DNA from: Chloroflexota bacterium
GTDB taxonomy: Bacteria > Chloroflexota > Dormibacteria > Aeolococcales > Aeolococcaceae
DNA length: 6,051 nt
Assembly: GCA_005889515.1 (NCBI GenBank)
Contig: VBHE01000312.1
Coordinates: 1-6,051 of the forward strand
Direction: 5' to 3'
Below are positions 1-5,144 of the stretch, piece after piece. Every line of letters starts with the position of its first letter. Positions within the stretch are counted from its first letter, which is position 1. The position numbers and the translations under genes are program-made. Under the pieces are notes generated by a model. It ran no database searches and had not been told where the DNA came from. It saw nothing but the letters and a program-made list of their open reading frames with translations.

Positions 1-912
1 ACCATCGCGGCCGGGAACGGCGACGCCCCGGCGCCGCACCTCGAGCGCATCCTCGTCGCCAGCGACGGCGGCGCCGCATCCGGCGCCGCGGTGGGCTGGG
101 CCGCCGGCCTCGCCGCCGACCTCGGGGTCGAGCTCGTGGCCGCGCGGGTGATCGCCGCCGCCACCCCCGCGCCGGCGCCGGCGGCGGGGAGCGAGCGGCG
201 TCCGCGGGTCGTCGACGACGTGACCGCGGCGCTCGAGGCGGAGCTCGCCGCCCTCGGCCCCCGCGTCCCGGTGCGGCGGCGCGCCGCGGTGCTCGTCGGC
301 GACACCGCCGCCATGCTCCTCGCCCTCGCCGAGTCCGAGGCCGCCGGCCTCGTCGTCATCGGCGCCGGCGCCCTCCACCGCCTCCGGCCCGGATCGGGCG
401 GGGTGGTCACGGCCCTCACCCGCTCGGCCCCCTGCCCGGTGGTGACCGTGGTGGCCGCGGGGAATCGGATCGATACTGGGACCCAACCGTCCAGGAGGAC
501 CACGGACATGACTTCCGAGACCCATCGCCCGCGGGGCGTCCGCTTTGCCGCCGGCACGGCGGTCAGCCCCGGCGAGTACCGCAACTGCGACACCGGCAGC
601 GTCCGGTACTTCGACGGCACCACCCCGCTCCCCGGCGGCGTGAACTCCGCCTCCTGGCAGCAGGTCAGCGACCACTATCACCCGGTGGCGACGGCGATCC
701 AGCCCGAGCAGCGGCACACCATGCCCGACACCACCTCGCGGCCGGTCCGCTTCGCCGCCGGCACCCTGGTGAGCCCCGGCGAGTACCGCAACTGCGACAG
801 CGGGAAGGTCCAGTACTTCGACGGCACCACCCCGCTGCCGGGCGGCATCAACGCCGCCTCCTGGCAGCAGGTGTCCGATCACCACCACCCCCAGGTGCCC
901 GAGCGCACCTGA
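1..912 (+). CDS. Universal stress protein (UspA-type domain), 5' partial, reading in frame into a duplicated small domain
   Basis: The frame is open from the first base of the window, so the start lies outside. Translated residues from about base 40 begin with LERILVASDGG, the typical first strand and nucleotide loop of a UspA domain. They continue through VLVGDTAAMLLALAESEAAGL and LVVIGAGALHRL to the closing strand CPVVTVVAAG (about base 465). This is the usual layout of a UspA domain, and sequence before it suggests a second copy in a tandem protein. UspA proteins are cytoplasmic, often nucleotide-binding, and linked to stress or dormancy. The glycine-rich nucleotide loop is present but not a textbook G-x2-G-x9-G(S/T). 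No stop separates this domain from the repeat protein starting at 508, so the frame ends at 912. Either a true fusion is made, or the downstream part is mainly translated from its own start. UspA identity is fairly secure; the fusion is uncertain. Confidence 0.7.
   Translation, partial: TIAAGNGDAPAPHLERILVASDGGAASGAAVGWAAGLAADLGVELVAARVIAAATPAPAPAAGSERRPRVVDDVTAALEAELAALGPRVPVRRRAAVLVGDTAAMLLALAESEAAGLVVIGAGALHRLRPGSGGVVTALTRSAPCPVVTVVAAGNRIDTGTQPSRRTTDMTSETHRPRGVRFAAGTAVSPGEYRNCDTGSVRYFDGTTPLPGGVNSASWQQVSDHYHPVATAIQPEQRHTMPDTTSRPVRFAAGTLVSPGEYRNCDSGKVQYFDGTTPLPGGINAASWQQVSDHHHPQVPERT
493..498 (+). promoter_or_regulatory. Strong Shine-Dalgarno AGGAGG inside the usp frame
   Basis: AGGAGG lies 9 bases before the ATG at 508. 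This is a near-perfect ribosome binding site inside an otherwise open frame. It argues that the repeat protein is translated independently, with or without the fused form. Confidence 0.7.
508..912 (+). CDS. Two-unit repeat protein of unknown function (134 aa), internal start within the usp frame
   Basis: I do not recognise this family. From the ATG at 508 the protein is 134 residues and consists of two 51-residue units joined by an 18-residue spacer. Each unit has the pattern VRFAAGT-x-VSPGEYRNCD, then YFDGTTPLPGG, then SASWQQVSDH or AASWQQVSDH, ending in a histidine-rich HYHP or HHHP. Each unit is preceded by a methionine (508 and 721), as if a gene for a single-unit protein of roughly 60 residues had been duplicated. 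There is no signal peptide or membrane segment, so it is probably cytosolic. One Cys per unit and the clustered His could bind metal, but this is a guess. The 'G-x-x-V-x-P-G-x-Y ... G-x-x-x-P' spacing is loosely like small YjzC-type proteins; I would not name it on that. Co-linearity with the stress protein suggests a stress-related role. Confidence 0.6.
   Translation: MTSETHRPRGVRFAAGTAVSPGEYRNCDTGSVRYFDGTTPLPGGVNSASWQQVSDHYHPVATAIQPEQRHTMPDTTSRPVRFAAGTLVSPGEYRNCDSGKVQYFDGTTPLPGGINAASWQQVSDHHHPQVPERT
532..684 (+). repeat. Coding repeat unit 1 (51 codons)
   Basis: First copy of the duplicated unit, from RGVRF to DHYHP. It is identical to the second copy at 43 of 51 residues when aligned by eye. 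The repeat period is 207 bp. Confidence 0.9.
739..891 (+). repeat. Coding repeat unit 2 (51 codons)
   Basis: Second copy, from RPVRF to DHHHP. The eight differences from unit 1 are mostly conservative (V/I, T/S, S/A, R/Q), which suggests both copies are under selection after duplication. Confidence 0.9.
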
Positions 913-920
913 GCAGCGTG

Positions 921-961
921 CCGCCGCGCCCCGCGCCGGGATCGTGACCGGGGCGCGGCGG
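921..961 (+). terminator. GC-rich stem-loop, probable terminator of the usp/repeat gene
   Basis: CCGCCGCGCCCCG (921-933) pairs perfectly with CGGGGCGCGGCGG (949-961) around a 15-base loop. It begins 8 bases after the stop at 912 and ends before the DedA gene. No T-run follows, so this is not a classical intrinsic terminator. Strong U-less hairpins after genes are common in high-GC bacteria. Confidence 0.55.
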
Positions 962-994
962 GCGCAGCGCGTGGACCGGCCGTAGGCTGGGGCG

Positions 995-1921
995 GTGAGC
1001 GTCCTCAACGCCTTCCACGGCTGGTCCGCGCTCGTCGTCCTCTGCAGCCTCATCTTCGTCGAGGAGGCGGGCGTGCCCCTGCCGATGGCGCCGGGGGACC
1101 TCCTGCTCGTCGGCGCCGGGGTGCTCATCTCGACCGGCGCGCTCGACCCGGTGATGTTCCTCCCCCTGGCCCTGCTCGCCGCGGTCGCGGGCGCGATGGT
1201 CGGCTACACCTGGGCCCGCGCCCTCGGCGCGCGGGCGCTCTGGGCCCTCGCCGACCGGTTGCGCGCCGGCGCCCACCTCGAGCGGGCCGCGACACGGCTG
1301 CGCAGCGCCGGTCCCTGGACCATCTTCGTCGCCCGCCTCGTCCCCGGGCTGCGGATCAACACCACCCTGGTCGCGGGCGCCCTCGAGGTGCCGCGACGCA
1401 CCTGCCTCGCCGGCCTCGTCCCCTCGATCGTGGTCTGGGAGGTGGTCTTCACCGGCCTCGGCGCCGCCCTCGGCGCACCGGTCGAGCACTACCTCGGCCG
1501 GCTCGAGCAGCTTCTCCTCCGCGGGGTCGCGTTCACCGCCATCGGGCTCGCCGGCTTCCTGGCGGTGCGCCGCAACCCGATCCTCCGGGTCGCCGGGGAG
1601 GAGCTGCCGCCGCCGCGACGCCTCCACCTGCTCCGCCTGGTGCTCGCGGCCGGCGTCGACCTCGCGGCGATCGGCCTCATCGTCAGCGGGCTCGACTCCC
1701 TCGTCGACGCGCTGCTCGGCCCCCGGCATGTCAACGAGTCCCTGCTGCTCACCTTCCAGCTGGCGGTCTCGGTCGCCCTCTACCTGGCCCTCTCCCGGAC
1801 CCTGAGCCGGAGCACCCTCGGCGAGGCGCTCTTCCGGGTCACCTACCGCGCCCGGCACACCCGGCTCAGAGCAGCGCCCGAATCGACTCCGTCATCGCCT
1901 CGGGCGCCTCGAACGGGATGA
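995..1921 (+). CDS. DedA-family (VTT domain) membrane protein with C-terminal RDD-like membrane domain
   Basis: This 308-residue integral membrane protein starts at GTG 995, with no strong Shine-Dalgarno. The N-terminal part has DedA hallmarks: an early acidic and proline-rich re-entrant segment (FVEEAGVPLPMAPGD, about residues 21-35), then F-V-A-R-L-V-P-G-L-R at 111-120. That F-x-R-x-x-P-G-x-R signature is followed by an AG-rich helix and a WEV helix. DedA proteins act in the cytoplasmic membrane and are linked to lipid-carrier flipping and membrane homeostasis. After residue 205 there are two more hydrophobic segments with Arg/Asp near the first (about 214 and 222) and STLGEALFRVTYR at 273-285. 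This resembles the end of an RDD domain, although membership is tentative. The last 16 or so residues are low-complexity and lie antisense to the end of the convergent hydrolase (56-bp overlap), so the natural stop may have been lost or moved. Confidence 0.8.
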   Translation: MSVLNAFHGWSALVVLCSLIFVEEAGVPLPMAPGDLLLVGAGVLISTGALDPVMFLPLALLAAVAGAMVGYTWARALGARALWALADRLRAGAHLERAATRLRSAGPWTIFVARLVPGLRINTTLVAGALEVPRRTCLAGLVPSIVVWEVVFTGLGAALGAPVEHYLGRLEQLLLRGVAFTAIGLAGFLAVRRNPILRVAGEELPPPRRLHLLRLVLAAGVDLAAIGLIVSGLDSLVDALLGPRHVNESLLLTFQLAVSVALYLALSRTLSRSTLGEALFRVTYRARHTRLRAAPESTPSSPRAPRTG

Positions 1922-2786
1922 AGTGCCCCACCCCCGGCAGCACCCGCAGCCGGTGGTGGGACAGGGTGCTCTCCAGCCCCTCCGCCCAGGCGGGGGGGAA
2001 GAGGGCGTCGCGCTCGCCCCAGAGCACCTCGGCGCGGTGGGGAAGCGGCGGAGGCGCCGGGACGGGGGCGGCCATCGCCCGCCGCGCGGTCTCCAGGGTG
2101 CCCGCGCCCGAGCGGTACCAGTTCAGGCTGACGTCGAGCGCTCCCGGCGCGGCGTAGACGTCGACGATGGCGTCGAACTCCGGCGGGCGCACGCTGTCGT
2201 GGCGGCCGACCCAGTGGCGGTAGAAGTGCCCCAGGTAGGCCTCCACCGAGGCCCGGTCGCGGCCCACGAGGTCGACGGCGAGGGGCAGGCGGTGGAAGTC
2301 CTGGTACCAGAACTCGTGCTGGTGCTCGGGCCGCAGCGCCCGCGCCCCGGAGCCGGGGTGGAGGGGGGCGCCGAGGACCAGCCCGCGCACCCGCGCCGGC
2401 GCCGCGCGGGCGACCGCCTGGGCGATCGCCGAGCCGACGTCGTAGCCGGCGAGGACGACACCGTCGAGCCTCAGCGCGTCGAGCAGGTCGAGCACCACCT
2501 CGGCCTGGGCCTGGCGCCCGTAGCCGGCCTCGGGCGCGAGGGCGGGAGAGTCGGAGGCGCCGAAGCCACGCAGGTCGGGGGCGACCACGTCGGCTTCGGC
2601 GCCGAGTGTGGGGATGATGCGCCGGTAGTCGTACCAGAGCCCTGGCCAGCCGTGGAGGAGCACCACCGGCATCCCGCCCCCGCAGCGGACGTAGTGCACC
2701 CTGTTGCCCTGCCGGTCCGAGCAGAGCCCGTGTCCCCAGGCCGGGTCGCTCGGCGGAAGGTCCAGGAAGCGGTCGACGTCGCGCAT
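1866..2786 (-). CDS. EchA-like epoxide hydrolase (alpha/beta hydrolase fold)
   Basis: The 306-residue protein has a full epoxide-hydrolase pattern. The oxyanion-hole motif HGWPG is at 45-49 and DLRGFGASD at 71-79. The nucleophile elbow G-Y-D-V-G places an aspartate, not a serine, at D116. The acid is D260 in WGERDALFPP and the base is H288 in GVGHF. Lid tyrosines that would polarise the epoxide are visible as Y161 (EFWYQDFH) and Y224 (NWYRS). The region around Y161 resembles Agrobacterium EchA as I recall it. The Asp nucleophile also fits haloalkane dehalogenases, but the two lid tyrosines and HGWP favour epoxide hydrolysis to a diol in the cytosol. The ATG at 2786 lacks a clear Shine-Dalgarno and is 25 bp after the small membrane protein on the same strand, so it is likely the last gene of the monooxygenase operon. 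Its 3' end overlaps the DedA gene. The substrate is unknown. Confidence 0.85.
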   Translation of the reverse strand: MRDVDRFLDLPPSDPAWGHGLCSDRQGNRVHYVRCGGGMPVVLLHGWPGLWYDYRRIIPTLGAEADVVAPDLRGFGASDSPALAPEAGYGRQAQAEVVLDLLDALRLDGVVLAGYDVGSAIAQAVARAAPARVRGLVLGAPLHPGSGARALRPEHQHEFWYQDFHRLPLAVDLVGRDRASVEAYLGHFYRHWVGRHDSVRPPEFDAIVDVYAAPGALDVSLNWYRSGAGTLETARRAMAAPVPAPPPLPHRAEVLWGERDALFPPAWAEGLESTLSHHRLRVLPGVGHFIPFEAPEAMTESIRALL

Positions 2787-2811
2787 GCGGGTGGCGGGCG
2801 CGGAGGCTGGT

Positions 2812-3111
2812 CTACTCCTCTCCGGGCGTCGTCCCGGAGGAGGCGGCGACCTGGTCTTCCTCGGTCGGTCCCGAGGAGGCCGCCGCCCGGGAGGGTTTGG
2901 CGCTGTTGCCGTTGGTGTGCTGGGGCTTCTCGTCCCCCCGGATCGCTTGATGCTGATACCGCTCGCCCTGGGAACGGACGATCGGGCCGATGATGAGCAC
3001 CGCGCCGGCGCCGAAGACGATGGCGAAGGGCCCGAGGAGTGCGAGCAGCTCGAAGACGTTCTGCACGCTGGTGTGTGCCGGGATGGCTCCCGCCAGGAGC
3101 TCGAGCATCAT
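2812..3111 (-). CDS. Small single-pass membrane protein downstream of CuMMO subunit B, function unknown
   Basis: This 99-residue protein has one clear membrane segment at about residues 19-45 (FELLALLGPFAIVFGAGAVL and onward). A basic stretch (RSQGERYQHQ) follows, then a polar, probably disordered tail that includes a near-tandem AASSGPTEEDQ / AASSGTTPGEE. The positive-inside rule puts the tail in the cytoplasm. Two ATGs are adjacent. GAGGA is 2 bases from the first and 5 from the second (3108), so the second, giving 98 residues, is the better start. It lies 36 bp after subunit B and 25 bp before the epoxide hydrolase. It occupies the position of an accessory 'D' gene in some actinobacterial hydrocarbon monooxygenase clusters. 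It lacks the cupredoxin-like domain and copper-binding residues expected of PmoD, so I do not use that name. A small structural or assembly subunit is plausible. Confidence 0.7.
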   Translation of the reverse strand: MMLELLAGAIPAHTSVQNVFELLALLGPFAIVFGAGAVLIIGPIVRSQGERYQHQAIRGDEKPQHTNGNSAKPSRAAASSGPTEEDQVAASSGTTPGEE

Positions 3112-3147
3112 CGTCCTCGGTGAGCCGGTGAGCGCTGCATCAGATGC

Positions 3148-3822
3148 CTAGGTGCTCGTCGGGTTGAGCGATGCCTGAATGGTGTCGAAATTGCGTGTCC
3201 CTTGTCCGTCGGTGAGCTCCAGCACGCCGGCGACGACATACTGCGCCTGCCCAAGCGGGAGAAGCTCCAGATTCTTCAATACCTGGGCGTCGAGGGTGAT
3301 GGTCACCTGCTGGGTCTGCCCAGGGCCGATGGGATCCTGAGGGCTCAGGCTCTTGATCTGGTACTCGTAGTCACCATGGGGCAGCGAGCTGAGCGGGTTC
3401 AGGAAGCTGACGTTGCCGGTCCGGAACGCGCTGACCTGGACCGGTGACTTCGAGGTGTTGGTCACCGTCGCGATCACCTGCACGGTGTTGGCGTTCGGAT
3501 CGTAGATGGCGTTGCTCGCCTCGGCCGTGGCCAGCGTGGCCGGCGCCGCCGGCGTGGGTGGCGTCACCCAGTCGACCTGGAGCGGGATGTTCCCCGAGTA
3601 GTGGATCGACGCCCACAGGAATCCCAGACCGGTGAGCAGGACCGTCACCCCGGTGATGTACCCCATGTGCCGGTGGTCGGCCTTGGTGATGATTCCCACC
3701 GCCGGGCCGCCGTCCTGGTTGAGGGGCAGCTCGTTGGCGACCCGCAGGCGGCAGACCGTGCGCTTGATGCCGCCGGGCACCGTCCAGTAGAGCAACCACC
3801 ACATCCCGAGGATCAGGGTCAC
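3148..3822 (-). pseudogene. pmoB: CuMMO subunit B (PmoB/AmoB-like), C-terminal part, out of frame with its N-terminal part
   Basis: This is the distal half of subunit B. The homologous frame is open from 3954, and conserved sequence starts near 3906 with FSFPLTLLNGKTIDIEGYG. Two membrane helices follow: WLVLGFSAVTLILGMWWLLY, then HMGYITGVTVLLTGLGFLWA. The second periplasmic cupredoxin-like domain runs from IPLQVDWVTPP through VIATVTNTSKSPVQVSAFRTG and GPGQTQQVTITLDA to the end. All of this matches the order in Methylococcus PmoB. The only start codon available in this frame is GTG at 3822, in the middle of the first helix and without a Shine-Dalgarno. The piece is therefore unlikely to be made on its own. 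Joined to the N-terminal part with a one-base correction, the product would be about 398 residues, against 414 in M. capsulatus. Confidence 0.85.
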
Positions 3823-3890
3823 CGCCGAGAAGCCGAGGACCAGCCAGGTGCCGTATCCCTCGATGTCGATGGTCTTGCCGTTGAGCAGGG

Positions 3891-4343
3891 TCAGCGGGAA
3901 GCTGAAGCCCGAGGGGCTGGAGCTGATGTTGGGTGGACGTGCCAGCTCCCCGGGTCACGCGCGCGCAGGGTCATGGAGAAGTTGTAGACGCCGCCCTTGC
4001 TGCAGAAGAAGGACTGCGGCGCCGGCATCCCGTTGATCTTGCGATCGACGAGCACGAAGCGGGCCCCGGGCTCCACCACCGTGAAGTAGCAGATCTTGGG
4101 CGCGCCGTCGCTCATGTTCGAGGGCCAGGTCTCGAGGATCTTCGCCGTGCCGCTCACGGTCATGTTGTCATTCTGGGTGAGGTCGCTCTTGGAGAACTTG
4201 ACGTCCCACCAGCCCAGCGCCTCCATGCGCACGAACCCCTCCTGCGCGGTCTCCCCGTGCGCCGACACGGAGTGGGTGCGCAGGCCGGTCATCGCCGCCG
4301 CACCGAGGAGGGCGACCAGCGCCATGAGAATCCATCGTCTCAT
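3891..4343 (-). pseudogene. pmoB: CuMMO subunit B (PmoB/AmoB-like), signal peptide and first cupredoxin domain, truncated by frame change
   Basis: The ATG at 4343 has GGGAG upstream and is 14 bp after the subunit A stop. A Sec signal peptide (MRRWILMALVALLGAAAM and on) ends in SVSA. Cleavage there would leave His29 as the mature N-terminus. This matches PmoB His33, one CuB ligand. The other two CuB ligands correspond to H135 and H137 in GSWHVHP. Family landmarks FVRMEALGWWDVKFSK and LRARDPGSWHVH are clear. Two cysteines, C85 and C114, sit in the domain and could form a disulfide after export; the M. capsulatus protein has none there as I recall it. Just after HVHP the reading frame leaves the family pattern and hits TGA at 3891-3893, giving a 150-residue product. 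That product would keep the copper site but lack both membrane helices and the second cupredoxin domain. Confidence 0.88.
3904..3933 (-). other. Frame break inside subunit B
   Basis: Upstream codons read HVHP (ending 3930) in one frame. FSFPLTLLNG continues from 3906 in the -1 frame. Both frames are open together only between 3954 and 3891, so the lesion must be here. The local sequence CACCCAACATC has a CCC run that could have lost a C. However, the stretch between HVH and the F of FSFPLTLL is 26 nt here and 78 nt in M. capsulatus PmoB as I recall it. That leaves room for a deletion of about 52 nt covering the GGPIIGPGKW segment. Confidence 0.75.
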
Positions 4344-4357
4344 CGCTGCTCTCCCTC
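4344..4357 (-). promoter_or_regulatory. Ribosome binding site of subunit B
   Basis: GAGGGAGAG immediately follows the subunit A stop and precedes the ATG at 4343. It supports this start and tight coupling of A and B. Confidence 0.65.
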
Positions 4358-5041
4358 TCAGTACTGCTTGAGGTAGCGGAAGATGGGCCACACCGAGAGC
4401 CGTCTCCCGATGAACTGCCCCACCCAGTACCCGAACACACAGAGGGTGGTGCCGAAGGCCAGTGACACGTACTGGGTCTCCTGCAGGAAGGTGCGCAGCG
4501 AGCCGTGCTCGATGACGCGCAGGTACTCGGGGGTCTGGGCTCGGATGTAGCTGATCCCCTGGACGTCGGCGACGGTCAGGGTGTGGTCCATGAACTTCGT
4601 CGGCTGCAGGAAGGGCAGCAGCATGATGTAGTTGGACATCCAGAAGGCCATCGTCCACGTGGCCGAGCCGATCAGTGATGTGAGGATGAAGCTCCTCGAC
4701 TTCAGCAGCACGTAGTCGGTGATGATGCCCGCAGGGATCCAGGTCGCCGACCAGACGAAGTTGATCGGCATGTTGATGAAGAACTTCCACTGCACCAGCC
4801 TGCCGATCCACGTACAGAAGAACAGGCAGACCGCGGTGTATGTGGCGCCGGTCGGGAACCTCCAGGCTCTCCACTGGATGTACTGGAGCGCCGAGGGGAT
4901 GATGATCGTCGCGAAGGGCGTGATCGTCATCCACCACTGCCGGTCCTTCCAGTCCGTCCAGAAGTCCCAGTCACCGGCGAAGAGCAGGTGGGTGATGTTG
5001 GCGGCGGCTCCGACGACGAAGCCGGCCGTGATCCAGAACAT
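4358..5041 (-). CDS. pmoA: CuMMO subunit A (PmoA/AmoA-like), interrupted by an amber codon near its N-terminus
   Basis: This is the membrane subunit of the CuMMO trimer. Family landmarks are unmistakable: FAGDWDFWTDWKDRQWW near the start, TITPFATIIIPSALQYIQWRAWR, FINMPINFVW, then VADVQGISYIRAQTPEYLRV and IEHGSLRTF, with FIGRRLSVWP at the end. About seven hydrophobic helices are visible. The given span is the piece open from ATG 5041. The natural start is almost certainly ATG 5131: it lies 13 bp after the subunit C stop, has a GGGAG-like site, and encodes MATATIDLEALRLREIGERK before TAG at codon 22. The full length would be 257 codons, close to the 247-residue M. capsulatus PmoA. Without readthrough, only reinitiation at 5041 could make the conserved part. 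It would start at the first membrane helix with only a weak AAGTGGG upstream. Methane, ammonia or another alkane cannot be assigned as substrate by eye. Confidence 0.85.
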   Translation of the reverse strand: MFWITAGFVVGAAANITHLLFAGDWDFWTDWKDRQWWMTITPFATIIIPSALQYIQWRAWRFPTGATYTAVCLFFCTWIGRLVQWKFFINMPINFVWSATWIPAGIITDYVLLKSRSFILTSLIGSATWTMAFWMSNYIMLLPFLQPTKFMDHTLTVADVQGISYIRAQTPEYLRVIEHGSLRTFLQETQYVSLAFGTTLCVFGYWVGQFIGRRLSVWPIFRYLKQY

Positions 5042-5065
5042 CGCGTCCCACTTGCGGTCGATGAA

Positions 5066-5131
5066 CTAGTACTTCCGCTCGCCGATCTCGCGGAGGCGTA
5101 GGGCTTCGAGGTCGATGGTCGCTGTCGCCAT
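5066..5131 (-). pseudogene. pmoA: N-terminal leader of subunit A ending at in-frame TAG
   Basis: The 21 codons from ATG 5131 to TAC 5071-5069 are followed by TAG (5068-5066). The same frame continues FIDRKWDAMFWITAGF with no further stop until 4358. The leader is charged and cytosolic, as expected before the first helix. The amber codon lies in an ACTAGT hexamer. Codons one base away include AAG, CAG, GAG, TGG, TCG, TTG and TAC, so the original residue cannot be told from this sequence. Confidence 0.8.
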
Positions 5132-5144
5132 CTCTCGCTCCCGC

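Noticed and set aside
848..1858. 336-residue minus-strand open frame
   Set aside because: It is charged, low-complexity, Glu/Arg/Gly-rich translation opposite the clear DedA gene, a typical high-GC antisense shadow.
2819..2879. Two short hairpins (2819-2840, 2856-2879) near the end of the small membrane gene
   Set aside because: They arise within the GC-rich repeated AASSG coding segment, precede the stop codon and have no T-run. They are not convincing terminators.
1923..2993. 356-residue plus-strand open frame
   Set aside because: It lies antisense to the epoxide hydrolase and small membrane gene, and has no family pattern.
3137..3147. GCATCTGATGC inverted repeat after subunit B
   Set aside because: The arms are five bases with a one-base centre, too small to be a hairpin and without a known operator match.
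3928..3936. Programmed -1 frameshift signal in subunit B
   Set aside because: The local CAC CCA ACA does not form an X-XXY-YYZ slippery heptamer. The missing loop points to deletion instead.
5066..5068. TAG as pyrrolysine or another recoded amino acid
   Set aside because: Subunits B-distal and C also use TAG as their terminal stop (3148-3150, 5145-5147), and the codon lies in a non-catalytic leader. Recoding is unlikely.
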